A stretch of DNA of 64,000 nt from an uncultured Paracoccaceae bacterium (GTDB taxonomy: Bacteria > Pseudomonadota > Alphaproteobacteria > Rhodobacterales > Rhodobacteraceae). Shown in pieces: positions 45,721-56,711 of the stretch (position 1 is its first letter; each line of letters opens with the position of its first letter). Location of the stretch: positions 1 to 64,000 of the forward strand of contig CANLYJ010000005.1 of the NCBI GenBank assembly GCA_947495295.1, read 5' to 3'. The translations under genes were made by a program, and so were the position numbers. Below the pieces are notes generated by a model. The model did no database searches, had not been told where the DNA came from, and worked only from the letters and a program-made list of their open reading frames with translations.

Positions 45721-46185
45721 ATGTTGGCCAATCAGATCCATCGCTTCTTACCAACTGAAACCGACACGGCTGCCTTTGCAGCCGCGTTGGCACCCCGTTT
45801 GCGACCCGGTGACACAGTCTTGTTGGAAGGTCCAATCGGGGCAGGCAAATCCGCCTTTGCACGGGCACTGATCAGGGCACGGCTTGGCCGGATGGAAGAC
45901 GTGCCATCCCCAACATTTACGCTCGTCCAGACCTATGAACACCCTGATGGCGACATATGGCATTGCGACCTTTACCGGTTGACCGACCCTGACGAGGTAC
46001 TCGAACTTGGACTGGAGGACGCTTTCAGCACCGCTATCTGCCTGATCGAATGGCCGGACCGGCTGGGCAGTGATACGCCCGACAGCGCGCTGCAAATGAC
46101 ATTCGCGGCAACCGAAAAGGGGCACACAATCGCAATGAATGTCCCGCAAAACTGGTCGACACGACTGGACAGCTTGCATGACTGA
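45721..46185 (+). CDS. tsaE: tRNA threonylcarbamoyladenosine biosynthesis ATPase TsaE
   Basis: A 154-residue P-loop protein. Walker A is EGPIGAGKSAFARALI (near residue 40). PSPTFTLVQTYE contains the switch threonine, and the Walker-B-like HCDLYRL follows. With TsaB and TsaD it makes t6A at tRNA position 37. The stop overlaps the amgK start by eight bases, starting a chain of coupled genes to addA. Confidence 0.94.
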   Translation: MLANQIHRFLPTETDTAAFAAALAPRLRPGDTVLLEGPIGAGKSAFARALIRARLGRMEDVPSPTFTLVQTYEHPDGDIWHCDLYRLTDPDEVLELGLEDAFSTAICLIEWPDRLGSDTPDSALQMTFAATEKGHTIAMNVPQNWSTRLDSLHD

Positions 46186-47149
46186 TAGAAAGGCGATGAT
46201 TGACCAGTTTCTGCAGGCATCGGACTGGGCAGGCTGGACACGGCAACCACTGGCCGGTGATGCCTCTGCCCGCCGGTATGAACGGCTAACCAGCAAGGAC
46301 GATAGCATCATCCTAATGGACGCCGATCCAGCCAATGGTGAAGACACTGGGCCCTTTGCATCAATCGCGGATTACCTTTCAAATCACGGGCTCTGCCCAC
46401 CGGCAATACTGGCACATGACACCGATGCCGGTTTGATGATCATCTCGGACCTTGGGCAGGACGATTTTGCCAAATGGTTGCGGCACAACCCGCAAGACAG
46501 CGGCACACTCTATCAGGCCGCTACGGATGTCCTGCTCGCGCTCCACAAACAACAGGCGACCATGGATCTGCAACAGCTCACCCCGGCAATCGGCGGGAAC
46601 ATGGTCAGCATCCTCCACCCGTACTACACCACCAATCCGATTGACGATCTGATTCAGCAAACAACCGAAGCACTCACCAACCTCGCGCCCGACGCAGATA
46701 CTTTGGCACTGCGCGACTACCACGCGGAAAACCTGATCTGGCGCCCGACCAAACAAGGGAATAACCGGGTTGGGTTGCTCGATTTTCAGGATGCGATCAT
46801 GGCACCAGCAGGCTACGATCTGGCATCACTGATCAGGGATGCGCGCAGGGACGTGGAACCAAAACTCGCCGAGGATATCATCACCTATTTCCAAGAACGG
46901 GCCGGAACCGGGCCGGGCTTCCGGGCGCAGCTGGCCTGCCTCGGTGCCCAGCGCAACTTACGCATCTTGGGCGTCTTTGCGCGTCTGGCCAAGACACGCC
47001 AAAAACCACATTACATCGACCTGATCCCACGAGTCTGGAAAAATCTGGTGATCGACCTGCAAAACCCCGCTCTGAAAACCCTCCGCGAAGCCGTGGAAGA
47101 CGCATTGCCCGTACCAAATACTAACCATCTGGCAAAACTGCGCACATGA
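46178..47149 (+). CDS. amgK: Cell-wall recycling sugar kinase AmgK
   Basis: A 323-residue aminoglycoside-phosphotransferase-fold kinase. The N-terminal segment LAGDASARRYERL is typical of AmgK. The catalytic loop is LRDYHAENLIW and the metal-binding segment is GLLDFQDAIMAP. AmgK phosphorylates MurNAc or GlcNAc at the anomeric position in the anhydro-MurNAc recycling route to UDP-MurNAc. The adjacent MurU supports this. It overlaps tsaE and murU. Confidence 0.88.
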   Translation: MTDRKAMIDQFLQASDWAGWTRQPLAGDASARRYERLTSKDDSIILMDADPANGEDTGPFASIADYLSNHGLCPPAILAHDTDAGLMIISDLGQDDFAKWLRHNPQDSGTLYQAATDVLLALHKQQATMDLQQLTPAIGGNMVSILHPYYTTNPIDDLIQQTTEALTNLAPDADTLALRDYHAENLIWRPTKQGNNRVGLLDFQDAIMAPAGYDLASLIRDARRDVEPKLAEDIITYFQERAGTGPGFRAQLACLGAQRNLRILGVFARLAKTRQKPHYIDLIPRVWKNLVIDLQNPALKTLREAVEDALPVPNTNHLAKLRT

Positions 47150-47817
47150 AGCTTCCGATCCTTCTTTTCGCGGCCGGTCTTGGCACCCGTATGGGCGATC
47201 TGGTTAAAGACCGGCCAAAACCGCTTGTTCCTGTTGGGGGCATACCCCTGATCGACCATACATTGGCGTTGACCAATGTTGATGGGGTCGGCCAACGGGT
47301 GGTGAACGTCCATTATCAAGCCGACAAGCTCAAAAATCACCTCAAAGACCGGCCCATCGCGTTTTCAGACGAAACCGATGCATTGCTTGAAACCGGCGGC
47401 GGATTGCGACACGCGCTTCCCTTGCTGGACGGCAATCCGGTTATGACGATGAACACCGATGCGATATGGCGCGGACCCAACCCCGTTTCGCTGATCCTGG
47501 ACGCATGGGCAGACAACATGGAAGCCCTGTTGCTAATCGTGCCGAAACAACAGGTCAGCGGCCACTTGGGCAAAGGTGATTTCACCAAGGATGATCACGG
47601 AAACCTCCACCGGGGCCCCGGCGATATCTATACGGGGCTACAGATCATCCGCACCGAAACGCTTGCCAACATATCGGAAACGGCGTTTTCAATGAACGTG
47701 ATCTGGGATCAGATGGCGGCACGCGGCGGGCTGTTTGGCCTGCAATACCCCGGTCAATGGTGCGACGTCGGGCAACCATCCAGCATTCCGCTGGCCGAGG
47801 CGCTGCTCGATGTTTAA
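47146..47817 (+). CDS. murU: MurNAc-1-phosphate uridylyltransferase MurU
   Basis: A 223-residue nucleotidyltransferase. The signature LFAAGLGTRMGDLVKDRPKPLVPVGG at the N-terminus is the nucleotide-binding loop with the catalytic lysine, and TMNTDAIWRG contains the metal-binding aspartate. With AmgK it makes UDP-MurNAc directly and so bypasses de novo synthesis that fosfomycin blocks. It overlaps amgK by four bases and addB by eight. Confidence 0.88.
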   Translation: MKLPILLFAAGLGTRMGDLVKDRPKPLVPVGGIPLIDHTLALTNVDGVGQRVVNVHYQADKLKNHLKDRPIAFSDETDALLETGGGLRHALPLLDGNPVMTMNTDAIWRGPNPVSLILDAWADNMEALLLIVPKQQVSGHLGKGDFTKDDHGNLHRGPGDIYTGLQIIRTETLANISETAFSMNVIWDQMAARGGLFGLQYPGQWCDVGQPSSIPLAEALLDV

Positions 47818-50725
47818 AGACCAGCAAACCCCGCATATCTTTGCCGAACCGCCCGGTGTTGATTTTGCAAAAGGGCTGGTTGATGGGTTAACCCGCCGCG
47901 CCAGTGGCCTTGCGCCGCATGATTGGGCGCGAACAGAAATCTACGTCAACACAGCACGCATGCAACGGCGGATCCGCGATGTGTTTGACGCCGGACCAGC
48001 ACGGCTACTTCCCCGGATCAGGCTGATCACCGACTTGGCGAATGACCCCGTATCGGTCGATATCAAACCCGCCGTTTCGGCATTGCGACGGCGGTTGGAA
48101 CTTTCTCAGTTCGTGGCCAAACTGCTGGATCAAGAACCCAATCTGGCACCACGCACGGCGCTCTATGATCTGTCGGACAGTCTCGCCAGTTTGATGGATG
48201 AAATGCAAGGCGAAGGGGTCAGCCCCGACGCCATTGCCGGGTTAGATGTAACCGATCAATCCGGCCATTGGGAACGGGCGCTCAAATTCCTGCGGATCAT
48301 CACGCCGTTCTTTACCAACTCCACCGACGCACCGGACAAAGAAGCGCGGCAAAGGGCCGTCATCTTTGCACGCGCCGCCGATTGGGCCGCGAACCCGCCC
48401 AGTCACCCCATTATCATCGCCGGTTCAACCGGGTCGCGCGGTGCTACGGCACTGCTCATGCAGGCCGTTGCGAAACTACCGCAGGGCGCTGTGATCTTGC
48501 CCGGCTACGATTTCGACATACCGACCCACGTCTGGGACTCGCTTGATAACGAAGACCACCCGCAATACCGTTTTCACCGTCTGACACAGCTGATCGGTTT
48601 TGAACATCCGGATGTAACGCGCTGGTCAAACGAACAGCCCAACGATGCGATGCGCAACCGGCTGATTTCGCTTTCCCTGCGCCCGGCACCGGTCACAAAC
48701 CAATGGCGGGACGAGGGGCCCAAGCTGGGCAACCTGATCACCGCCACCAAGAAGCTGACTTTGGTTGAGGCCGCGACGCCAAGGACAGAGGCGGAAACAA
48801 TCGCGCTACGCCTCAGACAGGCAGTCAAAGACAACATCACAGCTGCATTGATTTCACCCGACCGCATGCTGACCCGGCAAGTGACAGCGGCACTGGACCG
48901 ATGGAACATCACGCCCGATGACAGTGCCGGCCTGCCGCTTGCGCTATCCCCGCCGGGGCGGCTGCTGCGCCATGTCGCCGCGATGCAAAGCGACGTTTTG
49001 ACGGCAGAGGCGATCCTGACGATCCTCAAACACCCGCTCTGCCATTCCGAACGCGAAGATCGCGGCGTGCATCTTCGCCATACCCGTGAACTGGAACTGC
49101 ATCTACGCCGCCATGGGCCACCCTTTCCAACGGCGCAAACCTTCATCGATTGGGCAGACAAGGACGAAAACCGCAAACAATGGGCCGCATGGTTGGCACA
49201 GATTGTTGGGCAGCATGATATCGCGAACGAACAACATCTAACGACGCATCTGCAATCACATCTGCAACTGGCCGAACAGATTTGCGCAGGACCAGATGCA
49301 CCCGGATCTGGTGGGCTCTGGGCAGAGGCGGCGGGCCGAGAAGCGCGCCGTATCTGTGACAACCTGCGCCAGAACGCTGATGCGGGCGGTTTGCTTAACG
49401 CTCGCGACTATGCTGCCCTTTTTGGTGCAGTTTTGGCCGATGGGGTTGTCCGGGATCGGGACAATGGCCATCCCAACATCCTGATCTGGGGCACGCTAGA
49501 GGCACGGGTTCACGGGGTTGATCTGACAATCCTTGGCGGGATGAATGACGGCACCTGGCCCGAAGCAACCCCACCAGATCCTTGGCTGAACCGCAAAATG
49601 CGGGCGGATGCCGGGTTATTGCTGCCCGAACGCCGTATCGGTCTATCGGCACACGACTATCAGCAGGCCATCGCTGGGGCAGAGGTATGGATCACACGAT
49701 CAAAACGATCCGCCGATGCGGAAACCGTGCCATCACGCTGGATCAACCGGCTGACAAACCTGCTGGGCGGCCTGCCGGATGGGGATGGGCCAAAAGCTCT
49801 GAATGCAATGCGGTCGCGCGGCGATCATTGGTTGGCCATGGCCGAAAAACTGTCCCACCCCACCGACCGGATAGCACCTGCGGGGCGCCCTTCACCGCGA
49901 CCACCGCTTGCCGCGCGACCGGACAGTTTCTCAGTCACACAAATCAAAACCCTGATCCGCGACCCCTACGCAATCTATGCACGCAAAACGCTACGGCTGG
50001 ACCCGATTAACCCGCTTGTCCCCACCGCAGATGCACCACTGCGCGGCATCATCATCCACGCCATTCTGGAACAATTCATCAAAGAAGGGGGCAGACCAAC
50101 AGATCGCGACCGGTTGATGGACATCACGCGCAACCACTTTGCCGCAAAATGCCCATGGCCAACAATCCGGGCACAATGGATCGCCCGCATGGATCGGGCA
50201 GCCGATATCTTTCTGGCGGATGAAGCCACCCGGCAAGCCGCCGCCGCCACCCAAATGACCGAAGTAAATGGCAAGATTGAACTACCTGACCAAAACATCA
50301 CGCTGACCTGCAAGGCCGACAGGTTCGACATCACGCCCGACGACAATGTGCTGATCTACGACTACAAAACCGGGCAAGTCCCGACAGCCGGACAGCAAGA
50401 AAATTTTGACAAGCAACTCCTGTTAGAGGCCGCAATGGTTGAACGCGGGGCGTTCAAAACGCTTGGCCGTAAACAGGTTAGCAAGGCCAGTTTCATCGGG
50501 GTGAACGCCGCGATGAAGGTCGTCGCTGCCCCCTTGGAAAAACAGCCACCAGACACCGTCTGGGCGGAACTGGAAACACTATTCGGCAATTGGCAGAAAC
50601 CATCACGCGGCTACACCGCCCGGCTCGCCTTGTTCCTAAAAGCCGACTTATCGCCCTACGACCATCTCTCGCGCTATGGCGAATGGGAAACCAGCGACGA
50701 TGCCGCGCCCGAGGTGCTGACGTGA
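47810..50725 (+). CDS. addB: Double-strand break repair protein AddB
   Basis: A 971-residue AddB of the alphaproteobacterial type. The segment IIAGSTGSRGATALLM near residue 205 is typical. It has the conserved DLTILGGMNDGTWPE, and a C-terminal PD-(D/E)xK nuclease with VLIYDYKTGQ that cuts one strand. With AddA it forms the helicase-nuclease that processes broken DNA ends for RecA. I chose the ATG at 47810, overlapping the murU stop; the addA GTG overlaps its TGA. Confidence 0.93.
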   Translation: MFKDQQTPHIFAEPPGVDFAKGLVDGLTRRASGLAPHDWARTEIYVNTARMQRRIRDVFDAGPARLLPRIRLITDLANDPVSVDIKPAVSALRRRLELSQFVAKLLDQEPNLAPRTALYDLSDSLASLMDEMQGEGVSPDAIAGLDVTDQSGHWERALKFLRIITPFFTNSTDAPDKEARQRAVIFARAADWAANPPSHPIIIAGSTGSRGATALLMQAVAKLPQGAVILPGYDFDIPTHVWDSLDNEDHPQYRFHRLTQLIGFEHPDVTRWSNEQPNDAMRNRLISLSLRPAPVTNQWRDEGPKLGNLITATKKLTLVEAATPRTEAETIALRLRQAVKDNITAALISPDRMLTRQVTAALDRWNITPDDSAGLPLALSPPGRLLRHVAAMQSDVLTAEAILTILKHPLCHSEREDRGVHLRHTRELELHLRRHGPPFPTAQTFIDWADKDENRKQWAAWLAQIVGQHDIANEQHLTTHLQSHLQLAEQICAGPDAPGSGGLWAEAAGREARRICDNLRQNADAGGLLNARDYAALFGAVLADGVVRDRDNGHPNILIWGTLEARVHGVDLTILGGMNDGTWPEATPPDPWLNRKMRADAGLLLPERRIGLSAHDYQQAIAGAEVWITRSKRSADAETVPSRWINRLTNLLGGLPDGDGPKALNAMRSRGDHWLAMAEKLSHPTDRIAPAGRPSPRPPLAARPDSFSVTQIKTLIRDPYAIYARKTLRLDPINPLVPTADAPLRGIIIHAILEQFIKEGGRPTDRDRLMDITRNHFAAKCPWPTIRAQWIARMDRAADIFLADEATRQAAAATQMTEVNGKIELPDQNITLTCKADRFDITPDDNVLIYDYKTGQVPTAGQQENFDKQLLLEAAMVERGAFKTLGRKQVSKASFIGVNAAMKVVAAPLEKQPPDTVWAELETLFGNWQKPSRGYTARLALFLKADLSPYDHLSRYGEWETSDDAAPEVLT

Positions 50726-53700
50726 TCCGCGATGCCGCTTCCCAACGGCAAGTCGATGCCGCCGACCCCAGAACATCCACCTGGCTGGCTGCAAATGCCG
50801 GATCAGGCAAAACCCGCGTGTTAACCGACCGGGTCGCGCGACTGTTGTTGGAAGGCGTCTCACCCCAAAACATCCTGTGCCTGACCTATACCAAGGCCGC
50901 CGCTGCAGAAATGCAGAACCGGCTGTTCAAACGCTTGGGCGAATGGGCAATGATGGCTGATGAGGCGTTGCGCGACGACCTGCGTCTATTGGGTGTTGAC
51001 CGGTCAATCGGTGCGGACGACCTGCGCGATGCGCGCACGCTATTCGCGCGCGCCATTGAAACGCCCGGCGGCCTCAAGATCCAAACAATCCACGCATTCT
51101 GCGCCAGCGTGCTGCGCCGGTTCCCATTGGAGGCCGAAGTCAGCCCACAATTTCGCGAAATGGACGACCGGCAGGGCGAGTTACTGCGGGCAGAGGTGAC
51201 CGACCAAATCGCGCTGGGCGAACAATCGGACGCACTGCATGACGTGTTGCGGCTGTTTACGGGGGATGACCTGTCAAAATTGACCGCAGAGCTGGTGCGC
51301 AAACGCGACGATTTCCAGCAAGATATCAGTCGGGAAACGATCTGCAAAACACTCGACCTTGACCCAAATCTGACCATCGACCGGCTGGTGCAAAGCATCT
51401 TTAACGACGATAACCGCGAAATCCTGCAAGACGTTGCCAGGATTTGCGGCCAGGGGGGGACGACAGAACAAAAGGCAGCAAAGATCATCAGCCTAGCATT
51501 AGACCGGCAGCCACCCGGATTGACCGAACTGGAACAACTCGAAGGTCCGTTCCTGTTTGGCGCAACGGCGAAATCGCCGTTCAGCGCCAAATGCGGAACC
51601 TTCCCTAACAAAGCGACGCGCGAGGCACATCCGGAATTAACCGAGGCGCTCAATGATCTGATGCTGATGGTCCAGGACGCACGCGACGACCGGCTGGCCC
51701 TGATCACTCTGGAACGCACACTTGCGATTTATCGTTTTGGGCAGGTCTTTGTCCCGGCCTATGAACACCGCAAACTGTTGCTGGGCATGCTGGATTTTGA
51801 CGATCTGATCCGCAAAACAAAGGCGCTTCTGACCAATCGCAATGTCGCCGAATGGGTGCTCTTCCGGCTGGATGGCGGGATCGATCACATGCTGGTGGAC
51901 GAAGCACAAGACACCAGCCCCGACCAATGGACAGTGATCAGATTGCTAGCCGAAGAATTCGCAGCCGGCGAAGGGGCACAGCCGGAAAGGGAACGCACGA
52001 TTTTCGTCGTGGGCGACAAAAAGCAGTCGATCTACTCCTTCCAGGGTGCCGACCCAGTGACCTTTGACGACATGAAATCCCATTTCGACGCCGCGCACCG
52101 GGCGATCAGCAAACCCTTTGCTGAAACATCACTCGACTATTCCTTCAGGTCGTCGCAAGCGATCCTGTCAGTGGTCGATGAAACCTTCGTTCGGGACCGC
52201 GCGGCAGGAATGGAGGATGACCTCAAACACATCGCGTTCAAGGAAAATATGCCGGGGCGCGTCGATCTTTGGCCAGTGATCACAAAGCCTGAACAAGGCG
52301 ATAAACGCAACTGGTTCGACCCGGTCGATGAACCCAGCGAAACAGATCACACCGTGCTGATGGCCACCCGGATCGCTGATCAGATCAAGCATATGATCAA
52401 ACATGAAACACTGCCCGGCGAAATCGGAAGCAGCGGGCAATACCAGAAACGCAAGATCACCGAAGGCGATATTCTGATCCTTGTGCAGCGCCGGTCCGAT
52501 CTCTTTGCCGAAATCATCAGGGCTTGCAAAAATGCCGACCTCAATATCGCCGGGGCCGACCGGCTGCGCGTCGGGGCTGAACTCGCGGTCAAGGATCTGG
52601 GCGCCTTGCTTAGCTTCCTGGCGTTGCCAGAAGATGATCTATCGCTCGCCGCCGCCCTGCGCTCACCGCTTTTTGGATGGTCCGAACAGGACCTTTTCAC
52701 GCTTGCGCATCACCGGCCGGAAAAAGGATTCCTCTGGCCCGCCCTGCGCGACAGCGATCATGAAAGCACCCTTGGCATTCTGCACGATCTGCGCCAGCAA
52801 TCAGATTTTCTGCGGCCCTACGACCTGATCGAACGTATCCTGACACGGCATGGCGGGCGGCACAAACTGCTGGCCCGTCTGGGGCCAGAGGCAGAAGACG
52901 GCATTGATGCGCTGCTGTCGCAAGCGCTGGCTTACGAAAGCACCGCTGTACCCAGTCTGACGGGTTTCCTGACATGGATGGAAACCGATGACCTTGAAAT
53001 CAAACGACAAATGGACAGTCAGGGGGACCGGATCAGGGTCATGACCGTCCATGGGGCCAAGGGGCTGGAGGCACCGATCGTTATCCTGCCTGATACGGCC
53101 AAACGCCGGATAGATGTGAATGATGAACTTTTGCCCGCCGAAAACCACCTGATCTGGAAACCACCCGCAAAACAATCCGGGCCGCCGGTCACGGCCTTGC
53201 GCGACGCATATAGCGCCCGGCAAGAACAGGAACGGCTACGACTGCTTTATGTGGCCATGACACGGGCAGAAAAGTGGTTGATCGTCGGGGCAGCGGGTGA
53301 TGTCGGGGAGGGCGATCAAAGCTGGTACAACATCGTGGCGGACGGGATGCAGCATCGCGGCGATTACGACGCGACCAGCGGCAATCTGGGTATCAGACGG
53401 GTGTCACATCTGGACTGGTATGCGCTGGACGAAAAGACGCGCGACCCCGTCAAACTGCCTGACATCACCGTGCCCCATTTTGACGCCGCGCCAAAACCGG
53501 ACAGGGCAAAGACGATCTCGCCCTCCGAATTACCGGGGGCAAAGGTCCTGCCGGGCGATCCCGGAGACAACGACCCAGAAACCGCTAAAACGCGCGGCAC
53601 TATGATCCACCGGTTGCTGGAACATCTGCCGCTGGCAACACCGGCGGAACGGCTTAACATCGGGCAACAGCTTGTGGGGCAAGACAATACCGATCTGGTG

Positions 53701-54069
53701 CATCACGTCGCAACCCTTCTGGACAGCCCCAATCTAAAGGCGCTTTGGACCACCGATGCCTTGGTCGAGGTTGATATCACCGCAGACATCCCAAACCTCG
53801 GTCGGATACACGGGACCATCGACAGGCTGCTCTTCAGCGAAAACGGCATTCTGGCCGTGGACTACAAATCCAATCACCTCGCCCCGACCGAACCCGAACA
53901 AACCCCACAAGGCGTCCTGCGGCAACTCGCCGTTTACGCGACGGCACTTGCGCAAATCTACCCCGATCAACGCATCGACATAGCGATCCTCTGGACACAA
54001 ACCGCTACACTGATGCCGATACCAGCATCACTGCTTCACGAAGCACTGAACTCTGTTACTGATGCTTGA
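50722..54069 (+). CDS. addA: Double-strand break repair helicase AddA
   Basis: A 1115-residue UvrD-like helicase-nuclease. Walker A is [10 protein letters not shown] (residue 25 region). It also has [39 protein letters not shown] and [11 protein letters not shown], covering the superfamily-1 motifs. The C-terminal nuclease has AVDYKSNHL. The start is GTG at 50722, overlapping the addB stop (GTGA); an extended frame would lie in addB. It unwinds and degrades DNA ends with AddB. Confidence 0.95.
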   Translation: MIRDAASQRQVDAADPRTSTWLAANAGSGKTRVLTDRVARLLLEGVSPQNILCLTYTKAAAAEMQNRLFKRLGEWAMMADEALRDDLRLLGVDRSIGADDLRDARTLFARAIETPGGLKIQTIHAFCASVLRRFPLEAEVSPQFREMDDRQGELLRAEVTDQIALGEQSDALHDVLRLFTGDDLSKLTAELVRKRDDFQQDISRETICKTLDLDPNLTIDRLVQSIFNDDNREILQDVARICGQGGTTEQKAAKIISLALDRQPPGLTELEQLEGPFLFGATAKSPFSAKCGTFPNKATREAHPELTEALNDLMLMVQDARDDRLALITLERTLAIYRFGQVFVPAYEHRKLLLGMLDFDDLIRKTKALLTNRNVAEWVLFRLDGGIDHMLVDEAQDTSPDQWTVIRLLAEEFAAGEGAQPERERTIFVVGDKKQSIYSFQGADPVTFDDMKSHFDAAHRAISKPFAETSLDYSFRSSQAILSVVDETFVRDRAAGMEDDLKHIAFKENMPGRVDLWPVITKPEQGDKRNWFDPVDEPSETDHTVLMATRIADQIKHMIKHETLPGEIGSSGQYQKRKITEGDILILVQRRSDLFAEIIRACKNADLNIAGADRLRVGAELAVKDLGALLSFLALPEDDLSLAAALRSPLFGWSEQDLFTLAHHRPEKGFLWPALRDSDHESTLGILHDLRQQSDFLRPYDLIERILTRHGGRHKLLARLGPEAEDGIDALLSQALAYESTAVPSLTGFLTWMETDDLEIKRQMDSQGDRIRVMTVHGAKGLEAPIVILPDTAKRRIDVNDELLPAENHLIWKPPAKQSGPPVTALRDAYSARQEQERLRLLYVAMTRAEKWLIVGAAGDVGEGDQSWYNIVADGMQHRGDYDATSGNLGIRRVSHLDWYALDEKTRDPVKLPDITVPHFDAAPKPDRAKTISPSELPGAKVLPGDPGDNDPETAKTRGTMIHRLLEHLPLATPAERLNIGQQLVGQDNTDLVHHVATLLDSPNLKALWTTDALVEVDITADIPNLGRIHGTIDRLLFSENGILAVDYKSNHLAPTEPEQTPQGVLRQLAVYATALAQIYPDQRIDIAILWTQTATLMPIPASLLHEALNSVTDA

Positions 54070-54128
54070 CCCCGCCCGATGCCGTCCCTACGTTCAGCGT
54101 CCAATGTTTTTCGCCAAGGAGTACCTCA

Positions 54129-54449
54129 ATGGCAACCGTAGCAGTAACCGACGCAACATTTGACGCCGAAGTCCGTCAATCCGACATTCCGGTCGTGGTG
54201 GATTTCTGGGCAGAATGGTGCGGACCATGCAAACAAATCGGCCCCGCTCTGGAAGAGCTGTCAGCCGAGATGGAAGGCAAGGTCAAAATCGTCAAGGTGA
54301 ACGTCGACGAAAACCCGAATTCGCCCGCACAGCTGGGCGTGCGCGGCATTCCAGCCCTCTTTATGTTCAAAGATGGTGAGGTTGTATCGAACAAAACTGG
54401 CGCTGCACCAAAGGCCGCACTGCAAGGCTGGATCGAAGAATCCGCCTGA
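54129..54449 (+). CDS. trxA: Thioredoxin
   Basis: A 106-residue thioredoxin with the active site WCGPCK (W30-K35), a buried aspartate in VVDFWAEW and the cis-proline in RGIPALFMF. It reduces protein disulfides in the cytoplasm. AAGGAG is seven bases upstream of the ATG at 54129. It follows addA by about 60 bases and ends in a strong terminator, so it closes the tsaE-addA transcript or has its own promoter. Confidence 0.97.
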   Translation: MATVAVTDATFDAEVRQSDIPVVVDFWAEWCGPCKQIGPALEELSAEMEGKVKIVKVNVDENPNSPAQLGVRGIPALFMFKDGEVVSNKTGAAPKAALQGWIEESA

Positions 54450-54470
54450 TCCATTGATCAGACGCACGGA

Positions 54471-54498
54471 AAAGGGCACCAACATGGTGCCCTTTTTT
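54471..54498 (+). terminator. Rho-independent terminator after trxA
   Basis: A ten-base stem, AAAGGGCACC (54471-54480) with GGTGCCCTTT (54486-54495), closes a five-base loop and continues in a T-run to 54498. It lies 22 bases past the trxA stop. Confidence 0.92.
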
Positions 54499-54568
54499 GT
54501 ATATTAAACAGGGTTGTTCCACACTGACCCACCCGCCATATAGGTTGCACGAATAGCAGGAGCAGATG

Positions 54569-55126
54569 ATGGCCAAAGAAGAATTCCCCGGCTGGCACGG
54601 CACAACAATCATCGGCGTCCGCAAGGGCGGCAAAGTCGTGATCGCGGGTGATGGGCAGGTCAGCCTTGGCCAAACTGTCATCAAAGGCACGGCGCGCAAA
54701 GTGCGACGGCTATCCCCCGGTGGGCAAGACGTCATTGCCGGGTTTGCCGGATCAACCGCCGATGCTTTCACCCTGCTGGAACGGCTGGAAAAGAAGCTAG
54801 AGGCGACACCCGGTCAACTCGCCCGTGCGTCTGTCGAGTTGGCAAAGGATTGGCGCACCGACAAATACCTGCAAAAGCTCGAGGCGATGCTGATCGTCAG
54901 CGATGGGAAAGAACTGTTCGTGATCACCGGTGCGGGCGATGTTTTGGAACCTGAACATGACGTGACCGCCATCGGATCAGGTGGGAATTACGCACTAGCT
55001 GCCGGGCGGGCGATGATGGAAACCGACCTGGATGCCGAAGCGGTGGCTCGGCAGGCCATGGCGATTGCCGCTGATATTTGTGTTTATACCAACGGCAACC
55101 TAACGGTCGAAACGATCAGCCAATAG
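54569..55126 (+). CDS. hslV: HslV protease subunit
   Basis: A 185-residue N-terminal-nucleophile peptidase, the proteolytic chamber of HslUV. The catalytic threonine follows a short propeptide (FPGWHG, then TTIIGV), which is typical of alphaproteobacterial Hsl[21 protein letters not shown] is diagnostic. I chose the ATG at 54569 because AGGAG then lies six bases upstream; 54566 is also possible. The 3' end overlaps the convergent DM13 gene by 11 bases. Confidence 0.96.
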   Translation: MAKEEFPGWHGTTIIGVRKGGKVVIAGDGQVSLGQTVIKGTARKVRRLSPGGQDVIAGFAGSTADAFTLLERLEKKLEATPGQLARASVELAKDWRTDKYLQKLEAMLIVSDGKELFVITGAGDVLEPEHDVTAIGSGGNYALAAGRAMMETDLDAEAVARQAMAIAADICVYTNGNLTVETISQ

Positions 55127-55481
55127 GTGCCACACCCAAGCCGACGTTGAAACGTTCGCACCAGATGTAAACTTCGTTATATGCGGCCGGATCAATGCCA
55201 TCCGGCACGGTATAGCTGGATGCACCGGCATTGCTTTGCAACGCGCCCATCAGGGTCGTCGGATCATAAACACCATCCCTGCCCAGCGCGACCTTTGGGT
55301 CCGGGGCACCGTCAAACGTGAAATCATCCAACAGGTTAATCTGGTTACCAGCAATTTCGGCAGTACCTGTCGTGACGTGGTTATTCAGGCCAGCAAACGT
55401 CCCAAGACGGCCATGGCCACCGGCGAATGCGGGCATTGCGGTTGTCGCCATCGCAGCAACAAGGAAAGAGCGTCTGTCCAT
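55116..55481 (-). CDS. DM13 domain protein, probable Tat export
   Basis: A 121-residue protein. The N-terminus [19 protein letters not shown] has the twin-arginine pattern RRxFL and a cleavage site near AFA. The remaining 100 residues form one DM13 domain, with conserved [22 protein letters not shown] and [11 protein letters not shown] containing the single invariant cysteine. DM13 domains are proposed to take part in extracellular redox chemistry. The Tat pathway would fit a protein that folds or binds a cofactor in the cytoplasm. It is antisense within the hslV-hslU interval. Confidence 0.85.
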   Translation of the reverse strand: MDRRSFLVAAMATTAMPAFAGGHGRLGTFAGLNNHVTTGTAEIAGNQINLLDDFTFDGAPDPKVALGRDGVYDPTTLMGALQSNAGASSYTVPDGIDPAAYNEVYIWCERFNVGLGVAPIG

Positions 55482-55644
55482 GATCGGACCTCCATAATTC
55501 AGATGGGATCAAACTACCGCGAAGCCGCAATCAAACAATTGGCCGCACGCATTTGTGAACCGCTGTCATTTCATGCAAAAGACAGACGGCCCCCTTGGAC
55601 TTACCCAAAGCAAACCATAGGTTGGCGTGAACAAAGGACTGGAC

Positions 55645-56703
55645 ATGATCGAACGCGATGATCTTCGGGCTGCTGTCAGCAGCGGCCTGATCAACGAAAA
55701 ACAGGCGGCACATCTGATCAGCCTCGCTGACAGCCGTCGCGGCGCACGCGCGGACCTCGCTATCGGGGATGAGCCATTTGAACTCTTTAAAGGGTTCAAT
55801 GAGATTTTCATCGTCGTTGGTTTATGCATCCTTGCCACCGGATGGTACGGGGTCACGGCGCTGTCGCTGGGCACAGAGATCGTCAATCTACAAAACTACG
55901 CCGTGATGGTCACTGGCATCGGGGCTGTCGTGGTTTGGCTTTTGTCAGAATACTTCGTCCGCCATCGCCGCATGGTCGCCCCGGCCATTGCGCTTTCTAT
56001 TATGTTCGCGGGCAATGCTGGGTTCGGGTTTGTCGCCTCAATGGCCGAACTGTTCATGATTGGTCGGGGCGATCTGACCAGCATTCCGATGCCCCTCCTG
56101 CTCGCCACTGGTGCGCTGGTCATTTACTGGTGGCGCTTTCGGGTGCCGTTTGCCATGGCAATGATCGCTGTGGGGCTTTTTGCAACGGCCATTGTCTTTA
56201 CAGCGGCCCAGGGCGGCGAAATCCGCGACCCAAGCGATCTGTTCCTGCTTTCGGCTGGCGGCCCATTCGCATGGATCACCCTTGCACTTGGGCTTCTTGT
56301 CTTTGCCGTCGCCATGATCTTCGACATGAGCGACCCACACCGGGTCACCCGGCGTTCTGCCAACGGGTTTTGGCTGCACGTCGTGGCCGCACCCGCATTG
56401 ATCAACACCATTGCCCTGTCGCTGATCGAAAGTGATGCCTATGGGGTCTTGCTGATCGTGCTGGGTTTCTTTGCGTTGGTCGCGATCATCATCGACAGGC
56501 GATCCTTCCTGATCACCGCAATCGGCTATGTCGTCGCCGTCACCAGCATCCTGTTTGAGGGCAGTGGAACCGCCATGACCATCCTGATCCTTGGTATCGG
56601 GCTGCTGCTTCTCGGCGCGCTTTGGGAACAGATCCGGGCCACCGTACTTCACCTTCTTGGCGGCGTCCTGCCTTTGGACAAACTGCCCCCTTCTCATGCT
56701 TAA
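55645..56703 (+). CDS. Multi-pass membrane protein, DUF2157-like
   Basis: A 352-residue protein with a soluble N-terminal segment (about 45 residues, [20 protein letters not shown]) followed by nine or ten hydrophobic segments. The N-terminal helix pattern resembles DUF2157 and the length is close to that family. I do not know a function. I chose the ATG at 55645, with AAAGGA six to eight bases upstream. It ends eight bases before hslU and so is probably co-transcribed with it. Confidence 0.7.
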   Translation: MIERDDLRAAVSSGLINEKQAAHLISLADSRRGARADLAIGDEPFELFKGFNEIFIVVGLCILATGWYGVTALSLGTEIVNLQNYAVMVTGIGAVVVWLLSEYFVRHRRMVAPAIALSIMFAGNAGFGFVASMAELFMIGRGDLTSIPMPLLLATGALVIYWWRFRVPFAMAMIAVGLFATAIVFTAAQGGEIRDPSDLFLLSAGGPFAWITLALGLLVFAVAMIFDMSDPHRVTRRSANGFWLHVVAAPALINTIALSLIESDAYGVLLIVLGFFALVAIIIDRRSFLITAIGYVVAVTSILFEGSGTAMTILILGIGLLLLGALWEQIRATVLHLLGGVLPLDKLPPSHA

Positions 56704-56711
56704 GGACTGAC

